Assembly (NCBI GenBank): GCA_035560815.1
Contig: DATMYR010000012.1
Span: forward strand, 112,818 to 176,817
Direction: 5' to 3'
Length of the DNA stretch: 64,000 nucleotides
Origin: UBA5314 sp035560815
GTDB lineage: Bacteria > Bacillota > Syntrophomonadia > Syntrophomonadales > Syntrophomonadaceae
The notes beneath the pieces were generated by a model. That model did not search any database. It worked only from the letters and a program-made list of their open reading frames with translations, and was not told the DNA's origin. Shown piece by piece: positions 1 to 8,889 of this stretch (the stretch's first letter is position 1; every line of letters starts with the position of its first letter). Made by a program: the position numbers and the translations under genes.

Positions 1-785
1 CCCGGACTCATCTCAATGTTATCAACCGTGCTGATATTATTTTTTTGATATTCCTCCATATAGGAGTAGTTGGCTGTCGAGTTCTCAACACCAAATACGC
101 GAAGTCCTTTCTGATTCAACCCATCCACCAGCCCTTGATCAAAACTCTGGGCGAAGAAATTGGCCAGATTGTTGACCCCTCCTACTAGAATGACAGCATC
201 CGCTGGTGTTTTGGTTTCCCCACTATATTTGACCAAATTCTTTTTCTGCAGCATTGCCAGATTGGTTTGATCTCCACTATTGGCTATAGTGGCGGCCACA
301 TCTTCAGCAATGCGATGGCGCAGGATATCCGGAGCACTCTGGGCATCCATTTGATAGTATTTGGCCACCTGCTCTCGCAGGGAAGCGTCCCCGAAGCTCA
401 TCCCGGGAAGCAAAACGGTGTTGGAAACCACCGAAGCACCGGACAGGGACAGGGCATTGAGCATACCAGCAGGAATCTCACTGTCACCGCTGACCACCAC
501 CGCTACTTTAAAATTGGCCAAACGGTCCTTTAATAATAGTGGCTGCAGTGTTTGGCTAAAATTTTCATAATTATTGATCACGGTCTGTTTAAAGTTGTCT
601 TCCGCAACCAGATCATTTTCCCGTTCCCGCAGCGAATAAAACTGCTGATCCAAACTGTCGATCATCTTCTTTTGCTGATCAACAAGCACATTGTTGCCTA
701 CGATGGTGCTGCCGATGAGCACACCCAAACCCAAAGCTAAGAAAACGGCAACAATCGAGGTTATATGATATCTTAGATCAATCAT
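1..785 (-). CDS. SteB/MctB-family envelope protein (N-terminal 261 residues)
   Basis: Incomplete at the window edge. The ATG at 785 follows a GAGGTG ribosome site at 6 bases. The protein opens with MIDLRYH and a single hydrophobic segment (about residues 8-28, containing ALGLGVLIGS), the hallmark of the family called copper transporter MctB in mycobacteria and SteB in corynebacteria. A short coiled-coil stretch follows (about 30-60) and then a soluble alpha/beta domain with VAVVVSGD-type strands, so it is predicted to be membrane-anchored with most of the protein outside the cytoplasm. It lies 41 bases downstream of steA and is probably cotranscribed. In actinobacteria SteA and SteB act together in envelope assembly at division; a role in copper is not indicated here. 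Family assignment is firm, function inferred. Confidence 0.8.
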   Translation of the reverse strand, partial: MIDLRYHITSIVAVFLALGLGVLIGSTIVGNNVLVDQQKKMIDSLDQQFYSLRERENDLVAEDNFKQTVINNYENFSQTLQPLLLKDRLANFKVAVVVSGDSEIPAGMLNALSLSGASVVSNTVLLPGMSFGDASLREQVAKYYQMDAQSAPDILRHRIAEDVAATIANSGDQTNLAMLQKKNLVKYSGETKTPADAVILVGGVNNLANFFAQSFDQGLVDGLNQKGLRVFGVENSTANYSYMEEYQKNNISTVDNIEMSP

Positions 786-826
786 GGTGTACACCTCATA
801 CATGGGCCGGTTGGGCCATTGGTTGA

Positions 827-1948
827 TTACAGATTAAGCAGCAATCGGAACTGTAGGATGATTAAACGAAAAAAAGGCTTGGTGGCCGGAGATACCCAGA
901 GAATGATGATAATAGGCACCATCGCTGCTACCAGCATCTCAAACAAATAACTTTTATGCATGCTCTGTTTGTAAAGCTGGCTTACTCCCCGAGCATCGAC
1001 AAGGATGGGGCCCACTTTCATGCGCACCAGGAGAGTGCTGCCCATGCCCTGGCGGCCTTTTTCCATGAAATCTATCATATTAGAGTGGGAACCCACTGCT
1101 ACAATCAACCGGGCGCCATTCTCCCATGCCATAATCATGGCTACATCTTCACTGGTCCCGGGCATGGGAAAGGTAGAAGCATTGAGCTCCATCTTATCCA
1201 GACGTTCCTTACCCGGAGCAGAGCCATCGGTATAAGCATGCACCACCAACTGAGCACCGCTGCGCAATGCTTCATCAGAAACGCTGTCCATATCCCCTAC
1301 AATGATGTCGGGTTTCAGGCCAAAATCCAGGAGGGCGTCGGCCCCGCCGTCTACACCGATTAACACCGGTTTCTCCTCCTGGATATAAGAGCTGATGGTT
1401 TTCAGATCTTCTTTATAACCACTTCCCCGAACCACAATCAAAACATGGCGTCCCTGAATCTGAGCTTCAAGTGATGGCACATCCAGGTTTCCCAGAAGAA
1501 TATCCTTTTCCTTTTTCGCATATTCCAGGGTATTCTCCACAAAACGATCCAACCCGCTTTGAATATTGGCATTGCCTTCCCGGAGCTTTTCCGCTACCCA
1601 GTCCAGGGTCAAGACCTGTCCCTTCGCCAGCTGCCGCCCCTGAGCCCATACCTGGTTGTTTCTTATTTCGATCCAGCTTCCCTCGCGAATCTTCTCAAAT
1701 ATACTGTCATCCAGCATATCAATAACCGGAATACCCGCTTTTAAAATGCGATATACTCCTTTGGCCGGATAGCGTCCGGTGACAGAAGCTTGCGTATTCA
1801 GGATGGCCATTGGTTTTATGTCGATTAATGAGTTTGCTGCTACTTCATCAATATCGTCATGATTGATTACCGCAATTTCGTTTCTCTTCAAGCGCTTGAC
1901 CAGATTCTTTGTGCGTCGGTCGAGACGGGTTCTGCCCCTTAATTGCAT
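827..1948 (-). CDS. steA: SteA-like cytokinetic ring protein (thiamine-pyrophosphokinase-like fold)
   Basis: 373 residues; ATG preceded by GAGGTGA. The central part resembles the catalytic domain of thiamine pyrophosphokinase: residues about 195-225 read IGVDGGADALLDFG then GDMDS, a nucleotide/metal-binding Asp motif. The C-terminus has one membrane segment (about 335-360, VAAMVPIIIILWVS). This architecture is typical of SteA, which recruits partners to the division site in corynebacteria; older annotations call it a thiamine pyrophosphokinase, which is unlikely because of the C-terminal membrane anchor and the long N-terminal domain. It is followed by the SteB-like gene, as in actinobacteria. 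Upstream lies the terminator of spo0A, so this is a separate transcription unit whose promoter should lie within 1949-2133. Confidence 0.78.
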   Translation of the reverse strand: MQLRGRTRLDRRTKNLVKRLKRNEIAVINHDDIDEVAANSLIDIKPMAILNTQASVTGRYPAKGVYRILKAGIPVIDMLDDSIFEKIREGSWIEIRNNQVWAQGRQLAKGQVLTLDWVAEKLREGNANIQSGLDRFVENTLEYAKKEKDILLGNLDVPSLEAQIQGRHVLIVVRGSGYKEDLKTISSYIQEEKPVLIGVDGGADALLDFGLKPDIIVGDMDSVSDEALRSGAQLVVHAYTDGSAPGKERLDKMELNASTFPMPGTSEDVAMIMAWENGARLIVAVGSHSNMIDFMEKGRQGMGSTLLVRMKVGPILVDARGVSQLYKQSMHKSYLFEMLVAAMVPIIIILWVSPATKPFFRLIILQFRLLLNL

Positions 1949-2133
1949 ATTTCACCTCGAGGAGATCGGATTCAATATAAACCGCCAATTAATAACGCCT
2001 CTATATTATCACATAGCACAATAAAAGGAAAACAGCCTGCATTGAGGGTTTTGCCCCTTCGATTGCTTATTGGAATGGGGTTCTTGTGCGTCAAAAAAAA
2101 CCGTCCCCTGTGACTCAAAAGCTGGATATCATG

Positions 2134-2175
2134 AAAAATACCCCTTATCATTGCCAGGCAAGAATAAGGGGTATT
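2134..2175 (-). terminator. Intrinsic terminator of spo0A
   Basis: A 12-bp perfect stem (AATACCCCTTAT at 2137-2148, complement at 2164-2175) is followed on the minus strand by a T run. It sits just after the spo0A stop and ends the long spoIVB-spo0A transcription unit. Confidence 0.88.
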
Positions 2176-2190
2176 GTGATTCCCAAACGC

Positions 2191-2994
2191 TTAACTTACT
2201 TTGTTTTCCAGGCGCAGCCGATCAGCGATGATGGCAATAAATTCGGAATTGGTAGGCTTACCTTTCTCTCCGCTAATGGTGTAGCCAAATACTTTGTTGA
2301 TTTTATCTATATCCCCCCGGTCCCAAGCCAGTTCGATAGCATGGCGAATCGCTCTCTCTACCCGGCTGGGCGTTGTATCATATTTCTGAGCAATGGTCGG
2401 ATAGAGTTCCTTGGTCACAGCTCCCAGATAATTGATTTCTTCCACTACCAGCATAATAGCGTCTCTGAGATACTGGTAGCCCTTCACATGGGCGGGAACC
2501 CCAATCTCGTGGATAACCTTGGTAACTTCAACCTCCAAATTTTTTGGTGAATAGGCGGGTATGTGCAGAGTACCCATGGAGCCCCTGCTCTCACTGCGCG
2601 GTTTTGCATCCCTGGCTACCTGGCGCACCCGGTCTCCCAATACCTGTAGATTAAAAGGTTTTAGTATGTAGTAATCAGCACCCAATTCAACAGCTTTCTG
2701 TGTAATGTTCTCCTGGCCAAAGGCAGTCAGTATTATAATCTTGGGTCTGCCATCCGAGCGCAAGTCATTGATTTTCTCCAAGACCCCGATTCCATCCATG
2801 TAGGGCATGATGAGATCCAGGATTAACACCTCAACATCCTGCTTTTCCAATACTCCAAGAACTTCCATACCGTTCGAGCAAATACCAACCATTTCAAAAT
2901 CTGGCTCATTGGAGAAGTAGTCCCTGAGAATTCCACAGAATTCCCGATTGTCATCAGCTACTAGAACTTTAATTTTCGAAGATTCACCCAACAT
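2191..2994 (-). CDS. spo0A: Sporulation master regulator Spo0A
   Basis: Response regulator and transcription factor that starts sporulation. With the start at 2994 (AAGGGGGA ribosome site about 10 bases upstream) it has 267 residues, the length of the B. subtilis protein; an earlier in-frame start at 3024 adds ten residues without a family match. The receiver domain (about 7-125) has the acidic pair in VADDNREF (Asp14, Asp15), the phospho-acceptor Asp60 in ILDLIMP and the conserved lysine in YILKPFN. The C-terminal effector domain (about 150-265) carries the helix-turn-helix TPSRVERAIRHAIELAW that reads 0A boxes. It is the last gene after recN and spoIVB, as in Bacillus and most Clostridia. 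Its own sigma-H-like promoter lies at 3050-3079. Confidence 0.97.
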   Translation of the reverse strand: MLGESSKIKVLVADDNREFCGILRDYFSNEPDFEMVGICSNGMEVLGVLEKQDVEVLILDLIMPYMDGIGVLEKINDLRSDGRPKIIILTAFGQENITQKAVELGADYYILKPFNLQVLGDRVRQVARDAKPRSESRGSMGTLHIPAYSPKNLEVEVTKVIHEIGVPAHVKGYQYLRDAIMLVVEEINYLGAVTKELYPTIAQKYDTTPSRVERAIRHAIELAWDRGDIDKINKVFGYTISGEKGKPTNSEFIAIIADRLRLENKVS

Positions 2995-3049
2995 CCAGCA
3001 ATATTCCCCCTTGCCCGTTCTCACGGCTAATTATGTTGATTTACAAACC

Positions 3050-3079
3050 GTTTTCGACGATACGCCAGGTATTTCCTGC
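3050..3079 (-). promoter_or_regulatory. Sigma-H-like promoter of spo0A overlapping a 0A-box-like site
   Basis: Minus-strand -35 GCAGGAAAT (3071-3079) and -10 GTCGAAAAC (3050-3058) are 12 bases apart. They fit the B. subtilis sigma-H consensus RNAGGAWWW/RNNGAATWW with one mismatch in the -10. The -10 overlaps CGTCGAA, one base from the Spo0A box TGTCGAA, about 57 bases before the spo0A start. Confidence 0.5.
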
Positions 3080-3221
3080 TTTTATTTTCTACGAAATTGG
3101 CCCACAATATCGCAGAGAACTCCACAATGATACATAGAAATACATATCAGATTTAAAGAATTACCAGGGACTTTTAACCAGGAAGTTGAATTTATTCTGA
3201 TGTAGGACCAGGATGGCGGTG

Positions 3222-4556
3222 TCAATAATTTGTCGAAACCTTTTTCAGCTGATCTTCCGGATTCTGCATTTCCGACAGCATATTATCCATATAAATGCCA
3301 TATCCCCTGGAGGGATCATTGAGAAAAACGTGGGTAATTGCTCCTACAATCTTGGAATCCTGAATTATGGGGCTGCCGCTCATACCCTGGATAATCCCTC
3401 CAGTCAAGCTGAGCAGGCGGGGATCAGTTATACGAACTACCATGCCTTTACCGTTATCGCTTACAGGATAGAGTTTTTCGATCACAATGTCAAAGGCCTG
3501 GATGTCTTCCCCATTGATAACTGTAAACATCTGGGCTTTTCCGACTTTGACCTGATGTGCGTAGGCTACTTCCACGGATCCGTTGGTCAGGGGATTCTGG
3601 ACATCGATAACCGTCTGCCCGAAAATACCATAGTATGTGTTTTTACTAATGCTGCCCTGCACTTTACCCTGACTGCCAAAAATGCCGATCTTTTCGCCTG
3701 GGTGTCCGGGAACCCCGGGTTTAATACTTTGAATCGATGCAGTTACAATTTTCCCCTGGCGCACATTGATCCCCTGGCGCGTATCAGCATCAAGAATGAT
3801 GTGCCCCAGGGCTCCATATTCCTTGGTGGTCGGATCCCAGAAGCTCAGGGTGCCTACACCCACAACCCCGTCTCGCACATATAATCCGATCCGGTAGCGG
3901 TTCGTTTCGGAACAGAAAATACCCCGCACTGAAATGGGAATCGAACGTTCCTTCCTTTTTATCTGCAAAACTGTTTCTTGGCCCTTTTTCTCATCGATAT
4001 TACGAGCTAGATCCTCTTCGCTGTCAACTTCCTGCCCGTCCGCTTGTAGGATTACATCCCCCAGTTCCACTCCCTGATCTTTAGCCGGATAGCTTTTTTT
4101 TCCGTCTGTTCCTAGCACTGGCGCATATCCCACCACCATAATGCCCTGGGATTGGAGCACCACACCAATGGAATGTCCGCCCGGCATTACCCGGCGGATG
4201 GGTATGGACTCTATGGTAATCGACTTTATCGGAATCAAGCCCAGTATCTTGACTTCCACATTCACTTTTCCCGGTTTTAAAGCCGTAATCTCGTATCCGG
4301 AGATGCTGTGATTGATGGATATTGGCGGGTCCTGGGGAGATGCAAATACGCTCTGAGAAGGTCTCAGCATTTTTATCTCAATTTTATTTTCCAATTGATG
4401 GGGCAGCTGGATGTTAATAAGGCTGGTCTGCCCTACAACTACTTTCTGGGAATTAGGCAGGCAAAGGATGGTTTTCACCTGGGGAGTCAAACATACAGCG
4501 ACAAATAGAATGGATAAAATGATTCCCAAAAACGGGCGGATCCTTCTCAAACGCAT
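3222..4556 (-). CDS. spoIVB: SpoIVB peptidase
   Basis: Serine peptidase (family S55) secreted from the forespore into the intermembrane space, where it triggers activation of pro-sigma-K. 444 residues; ATG with a GGGAG ribosome site. An N-terminal signal anchor (about 7-24) is followed by a PDZ domain (about 125-210) and the S55 domain. The proposed triad, by spacing against B. subtilis SpoIVB, is His252 in ALGHIILDADT, Asp378 in ITDPR and Ser393 in GMSGSPI. It lies between recN and spo0A, the conserved order. Its last codons contain a perfect 0A box (3231-3237). The 228 bases between it and recN hold no gene that I can support and may contain a forespore promoter. Confidence 0.96.
   Translation of the reverse strand: MRLRRIRPFLGIILSILFVAVCLTPQVKTILCLPNSQKVVVGQTSLINIQLPHQLENKIEIKMLRPSQSVFASPQDPPISINHSISGYEITALKPGKVNVEVKILGLIPIKSITIESIPIRRVMPGGHSIGVVLQSQGIMVVGYAPVLGTDGKKSYPAKDQGVELGDVILQADGQEVDSEEDLARNIDEKKGQETVLQIKRKERSIPISVRGIFCSETNRYRIGLYVRDGVVGVGTLSFWDPTTKEYGALGHIILDADTRQGINVRQGKIVTASIQSIKPGVPGHPGEKIGIFGSQGKVQGSISKNTYYGIFGQTVIDVQNPLTNGSVEVAYAHQVKVGKAQMFTVINGEDIQAFDIVIEKLYPVSDNGKGMVVRITDPRLLSLTGGIIQGMSGSPIIQDSKIVGAITHVFLNDPSRGYGIYMDNMLSEMQNPEDQLKKVSTNY
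3231..3237. promoter_or_regulatory. Perfect 0A box inside the end of spoIVB
   Basis: TGTCGAA, within the longer match TTTGTCGAAA, lies about 235 bases upstream of the spo0A start. Spo0A autoregulates spo0A in Bacillus through such boxes, but a 7-base match inside coding sequence can occur by chance. Confidence 0.3.
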
Positions 4557-4784
4557 TCACTCCCAAGACATAAAGTAAGATTATTCTCTCCTTTTGTCCA
4601 GGCAGGTATACGAAAAGAGACCTCGCCAAATTACCGGATAACAGGCATTAAATTACCATTTTCATGTAGTTTCGCAAAGGCTTTTGATGCCTGATGTGAA
4701 CAGATGGGTACAATCAGGGTTAAAAGGGGGGAAAATGATCCCAGTGGGAGGGCTGGTAAAGCGGAAAATAGAATTGACAGTTTA

Positions 4785-6467
4785 CTAACTGCCCGGTTGG
4801 CCGAGTAACAGCATCTCGCGGGCATGTTGCAGGGTGATTTCCGAGTACGACTCGCCGCCGAGCATGCGAGCTAGTTCCTGAACCTGTTCTTCCCGGTTCA
4901 GGGTTCGTACCCGTACCAGAGTATGATCATCTATAGCGTCTTTTTCGATCAAGAAGTGCCGGTCGGCATAGGCGGCTACCTGGGGGGAATGCGTGACCAG
5001 TATTACCTGGTGAGAACGAGATAATTGAAACAGCTTGTTCGCCATGGAACGGAGTGAAGTTCCTCCGACACCCACATCGATTTCATCGAAAATCAGAGTT
5101 GGCAGCTGGTAGACGGCAGCCAGTGCCGCTTTCAAAGCCAGTACTACCCGGGAGATTTCCCCCCCAGAAGCCACTTTGGCCAGGGGTTGCAGGTCTTCAC
5201 CAGGGTTGGCCGAGAAAAGCAGTTCCACCTGATCCCAGCCTGTTGACCCAGGTGTGGTTTTTCGGTCTATTCTAACCTCAAACCTAATTTGGGGAAGATT
5301 TAGCTCCTTGAGCTCGCTATAAACGCGTTCTTGCAGGAGAGATGCAGCCGAGTGGCGGGACATACTCAAATCACCTGCCAACCTGGCGTATTCCTGCTCC
5401 AGGCAGGACATCTCCTTTTCCGTCTGGTCAATCTGTTCTTGATGGTGTTCTAATGCAGAGCGTTCTTCCCGAGCCTGCTCAAAATAGGCCAGGATTTGTT
5501 CAATATTCTGCCCATATCGGGTTTTAAGGCGTTCAATCGTGTGCAGTCGATCTTCTAAAACATCGAGCAAGCCCGGTTCAAAGTCCAAACCATTACGGAA
5601 TTGCCCCACCTGAGCAGCCAGATCCTGGAGCATATAATAGGCTTCTTCCAGGGGAGCAGCGATGGATTGGAAGAAAGGCTCCTGTTTCAAACTACTGGCG
5701 GTATCTATGGCAGCAGCTAAAAGATCGAAGGCACTGACACCCTGTTGGGCTTCGTAAAGAAAACCAAGTAGTCGCTCTGACCCCTCGACCAGCCGGCGGG
5801 CATTTTTAACACGATCTCGCAGAGCCAGATGCTCTTCCTCTTCCCCGGGCTGGAGAGCAGCCTGCTCTATCTCTTGAATCTGGTAAGCAAGAAAGTCCAA
5901 CCTCTGGAGGCGGCTTTTTTCCTGATCCTGTAATTCCTGCCAGTCCTGTTGGGTCTGTTTGAATCGTTGAAATACCCTGCTCAGCTCCAGGAGTCGGTCC
6001 CGACCATCGGGCAAGAAGCTGTCTACAAAATCCAGATACCGTTCGGGCCGCAGGAGGGTAAGGTGATCATGCTGCAAATGCAAATCCAGCAGCGATGAAG
6101 ACAAGTCCCTGAGGATGGAAACGCTGACATTGCGGCTATTAATTCTGGCGCTGCTTCTTCCCTGGGGATTGATTTCCCTGGTGATTATGATGCTATCTTC
6201 ATCTTCTTCTATTAGCCCGTTGTTCAGAAGGAAACGATGGGCAGCCCCGTCTTCTGGCACTTCGAAGACCGCCTGGGCCAGCGCCCGGTGTTGGCGGTCG
6301 CGCACCAAATCGCTGTTGATGCGATCCCCCATGATAAGCCCCAGAGCATCGATGATAATGGATTTACCCGCTCCAGTCTCACCAGTAAGTATGTTTAATC
6401 CCCGGTCGAGCTCCATACGAAGTTCGTCGATCAACACGAAATTCTGGATAAATATCTCCTGCAGCAT
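4785..6467 (-). CDS. recN: DNA repair protein RecN
   Basis: SMC-like ATPase that acts early in double-strand-break repair. The start at 6467 gives 560 residues and has GGAGG six bases upstream; a longer frame to 6509 lacks homology. An N-terminal half-ATPase carries Walker A GETGAGKS, a long central coiled coil (about 150-380, rich in Glu/Gln/Leu) follows, and the C-terminal half carries the ABC signature ASGGEISRV, Walker B LIFDEIDVGVGG and the His switch in VTHSPQVA. It lies between argR and spoIVB, the same order as in B. subtilis, 57 bases after argR. Confidence 0.96.
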   Translation of the reverse strand: MLQEIFIQNFVLIDELRMELDRGLNILTGETGAGKSIIIDALGLIMGDRINSDLVRDRQHRALAQAVFEVPEDGAAHRFLLNNGLIEEDEDSIIITREINPQGRSSARINSRNVSVSILRDLSSSLLDLHLQHDHLTLLRPERYLDFVDSFLPDGRDRLLELSRVFQRFKQTQQDWQELQDQEKSRLQRLDFLAYQIQEIEQAALQPGEEEEHLALRDRVKNARRLVEGSERLLGFLYEAQQGVSAFDLLAAAIDTASSLKQEPFFQSIAAPLEEAYYMLQDLAAQVGQFRNGLDFEPGLLDVLEDRLHTIERLKTRYGQNIEQILAYFEQAREERSALEHHQEQIDQTEKEMSCLEQEYARLAGDLSMSRHSAASLLQERVYSELKELNLPQIRFEVRIDRKTTPGSTGWDQVELLFSANPGEDLQPLAKVASGGEISRVVLALKAALAAVYQLPTLIFDEIDVGVGGTSLRSMANKLFQLSRSHQVILVTHSPQVAAYADRHFLIEKDAIDDHTLVRVRTLNREEQVQELARMLGGESYSEITLQHAREMLLLGQPGS

Positions 6468-6524
6468 TTTCGTCCTCCAAGAAAGCTGGACAAATCTCAA
6501 TATCCTCACAATGTAGGCCAGGTT

Positions 6525-6977
6525 TTAACTTCTGATTAATTGTAGGAATTCTTCGACCAGTTGGGGGGCCGCCTCTTTGGGTTTGACGGCAATAAATATT
6601 GTGTCATCCCCGGCCACAGTGCCTAGAATCTTTTCCCATCGCACAACATCCACCATAGAAGCCACGGCCTGGGCTGCTCCGGGAATGGTTTTAATTACGA
6701 TTAGATTCTCACTCTGTTCGATATCCACTACTGAATCCCTGAATAAGCGTTTCATCCGCTCCTGCAGTCCGCTGACTTTAGCGTTATCGGGCAGCGCATA
6801 GTGATAACCATAATCATCGGGAATTTTTATCAACTGCAATTCTTTGATATCACGGGATATGGTAGCTTGCGTAACCTCCAGCCCACGGCTGGCCAGAGCA
6901 TGGCACAACTCCTCTTGCGTGGCGATGCGCTCGGAAATAACAATCTCTCGAATGGCAAAATGACGAGCAGATTTCAC
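6525..6977 (-). CDS. argR: Arginine repressor ArgR/AhrC
   Basis: 150 residues, the usual length. GTG start with GGGAGG seven bases upstream. The N-terminal winged helix-turn-helix (about 1-70) contains ATISRDIKELQLIK, the DNA-recognition signature. The C-terminal hexamerisation and arginine-binding domain ends with TVAGDDTIFIAVK, whose acidic pair contacts the arginine ligand. It controls arginine biosynthesis and catabolism in response to L-arginine. No arg gene is present in the window; its position before recN is a conserved Firmicutes linkage rather than a regulatory one. Confidence 0.96.
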   Translation of the reverse strand: MKSARHFAIREIVISERIATQEELCHALASRGLEVTQATISRDIKELQLIKIPDDYGYHYALPDNAKVSGLQERMKRLFRDSVVDIEQSENLIVIKTIPGAAQAVASMVDVVRWEKILGTVAGDDTIFIAVKPKEAAPQLVEEFLQLIRS

Positions 6978-6990
6978 AGGCTGCCTCCCT

Positions 6991-7261
6991 TCAACTTGTA
7001 ATCACAAGTATATGAGCCGGGCTGTTGATCTGATTGATAAGACTTAACTCTATTACTTCCAGTTGCTGTTGGGGAATTCCTGCCAGATATGATTGTAAAG
7101 CCCGTAATTCAATTTGTCCACCCGGATGTCCAGAGTAACAAACCAGGGTAACGGACCCACCTGGGGCCAACCACCGTGTCACCTGGTTCAACGCGAACCC
7201 GGGCAATCTTATGCGATAGGTTCAGAGCCTTTTGCAGAAGATCCTGGTCCCCAAGACTCAT
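6991..7261 (-). pseudogene. ytqB-type rRNA methylase remnant with internal out-of-frame deletion
   Basis: An ATG at 7261 overlaps the nadK stop (ATGA) and begins MSLGDQDLLQKALNL, continuing to EPGDTVV, the start of a YtqB-like class I SAM methyltransferase. The frame then loses homology. In the +1 frame the C-terminal end of the same family is intact: ALNQVTRWLAPGG, CYSGHPGG and SLINQINSPAHILVIT up to the stop at 6991. The SAM-binding motif after VV (DATxGNG in the family) and roughly 95-100 residues are missing, compared with about 190 in B. subtilis YtqB. The bases around GTGACACGGTGG read sensibly in both frames, so the deletion probably arose between short repeats. It is not expected to make a working enzyme. 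Confidence 0.72.
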
Positions 7262-8073
7262 AGATCTTCGTTATGCCGCAGCCGGTTTTCCAAATTAGAG
7301 AAAAAGGAAACCCCGGTCAGATCAACCATTCTCAGAGCTTGCGGAGCTTTTCGTATTTCGATAATAAAATCTTCCTGATAATCCAGCTTGAACTGTCCAT
7401 CCACGCAGATCACCGCCGCCCGGCTGTCTACGGGAGTAATCCGCAGTGTCTTGTGCACAGCGGCCACTAGTGGACGCCGGTGAATGATATGTGAAGCAAT
7501 AGGGGTAATGACAAAGGCCTCTAGACAAGGATCAAGCACGGGGCCTCCGGCGGACAATGAATACGCGGTGGAGCCTGTGGGGGTGGCCACGATCACACCA
7601 TCACCCAAATAGCGCCCCAGGGTTTGCTCCCCGATACTCAATCGAAATTCCACTAATCGCGGATCCGAGGAACGGAATATTACTTCATTCAGCGCATAAA
7701 TCCGATGAATCAGATCTTGCTTTTTAAATATATCTATTTCCAGCATCATCCGTTCTTCCAGAGTATATTCCCCTCGCAGCAGCCTTTCTAGACTGCCTTC
7801 CAATTGGTGCGTCTCGATATTACTGAGGAATCCTACGGTTCCCATATTGACTCCCAGCAGGGGCAGCCCTCTTTGAGCATACTCCCGGGCAGCTCGCAGT
7901 ATGGTGCCATCCCCTCCCAGCACGATGAGTAGATCGAAAGCATTCCCGGCAGGTTTTTGCTGGCCATCGTCGGTCTCCACCTGCACCTGTAGGGATTCCA
8001 ACTTTTCCCTGACAAGCCGGGCCATGTTGACGGTATGCTCTTTGAACCTGTTATTCAGTAAAAGAACCCTCAC
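7258..8073 (-). CDS. nadK: NAD kinase
   Basis: Phosphorylates NAD to NADP. 271 residues from a GTG start seven bases after the tlyA stop; a GAGGAGG element lies further upstream inside the end of tlyA. Key motifs: GGDGT (residues 53-57), NMGTVGFL and the glycine/serine-rich PTGSTAYSLSAGGP, all part of the ATP/NAD site of the family. It lies between tlyA and the ytqB remnant in the dxs-argR cluster, a common position in Clostridia. Translation of the next frame appears coupled through an ATGA overlap. Confidence 0.96.
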   Translation of the reverse strand: MRVLLLNNRFKEHTVNMARLVREKLESLQVQVETDDGQQKPAGNAFDLLIVLGGDGTILRAAREYAQRGLPLLGVNMGTVGFLSNIETHQLEGSLERLLRGEYTLEERMMLEIDIFKKQDLIHRIYALNEVIFRSSDPRLVEFRLSIGEQTLGRYLGDGVIVATPTGSTAYSLSAGGPVLDPCLEAFVITPIASHIIHRRPLVAAVHKTLRITPVDSRAAVICVDGQFKLDYQEDFIIEIRKAPQALRMVDLTGVSFFSNLENRLRHNEDL

Positions 8074-8079
8074 CCTGCT

Positions 8080-8889
8080 TCATTTCCTCCTCAAGGTAGA
8101 ATGCGCCTCACTTACGGTCTCGTTGACTCGGGTCTCCCGATCAGCTAAGCCCGGTCTGCAGCGGTTTAACAATAAAAAAAATTCTATATTTCCCTGGGGT
8201 CCGGTAATAGGAGAATAGGTCAAGCTCTGACAAAACAGGCCTTCTTTTTCCGCATCAGCAATGCACTGCAGCAGCACATCACAATGCACCTGAGCATCGC
8301 GTACTACTCCTTTTTTTCCCACCCGTTCGCGGCCTGCTTCGAATTGGGGTTTAACCAGGCAGACTATCAATCCCTCGGGTTTAAGCAAGTTCTTCACTGC
8401 TGGGAAAACTTTGTTCAGAGATATGAAGGAGACGTCGATGGTAACGATGTCCGCCAATTCACCAAGCAGATCGGGTTGAACATAACGGATATTGGTTTTC
8501 TCCATGGTGCAAACCCGGGGATCATTTCGCAGCTTCCAATCCAATTGACCATAACCGACATCCAGGGCGTAAACCCTCCCTGCACCATGTTGCAGCGCAT
8601 AATCGGTATAGCCGCCTGTGGAAGCACCGACATCCAGAACCACCTGATCCTGAAAATCAATTTCAAAATCCTGGGCTGCTTTTTCCAGCTTCAGCCCACC
8701 CCGGCTCACGTAAGGACCGCTTCGTGTTTGGATGGTGATCTCGGCGTCCTCAGCAATACTGCTGCCCGGCTTGTCCAGGAGCTGACCGTTGACCCGGACT
8801 TCCCCAGCCAGAATCAGTCCCCTGGCTTTTTCTCTGCTGGGGGCCAAGCCACGCTCTACCATCAAAATATCCAGCCTATTTTTTGCCAA
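8080..8889 (-). CDS. tlyA: TlyA-family rRNA 2'-O-methyltransferase
   Basis: 269 residues. The N-terminal S4 RNA-binding domain (about 4-65, LDILMVERGLAPSREKAR) is joined to an FtsJ-like SAM methyltransferase domain with VVLDVGASTGGYTDYAL as motif I and the DVSFISL strand. The family methylates ribose 2'-OH groups of 16S and 23S rRNA in mycobacteria (capreomycin sensitivity) and includes B. subtilis YqxC. Its start overlaps the dxs stop by 14 bases. It is next to dxs, as in Bacillus. Older databases call it haemolysin A, which is misleading. Confidence 0.93.
   Translation of the reverse strand: MAKNRLDILMVERGLAPSREKARGLILAGEVRVNGQLLDKPGSSIAEDAEITIQTRSGPYVSRGGLKLEKAAQDFEIDFQDQVVLDVGASTGGYTDYALQHGAGRVYALDVGYGQLDWKLRNDPRVCTMEKTNIRYVQPDLLGELADIVTIDVSFISLNKVFPAVKNLLKPEGLIVCLVKPQFEAGRERVGKKGVVRDAQVHCDVLLQCIADAEKEGLFCQSLTYSPITGPQGNIEFFLLLNRCRPGLADRETRVNETVSEAHSTLRRK

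Noticed and set aside
2101..2108. CCGTCCCC half-site as a further REP-like copy
   Set aside because: Too short to call a repeat on its own; mentioned only as a relative of the two palindromes.
3213..3884. 223-residue plus-strand frame opposite spoIVB
   Set aside because: Antisense to the S55 domain; composition follows the complementary strand.
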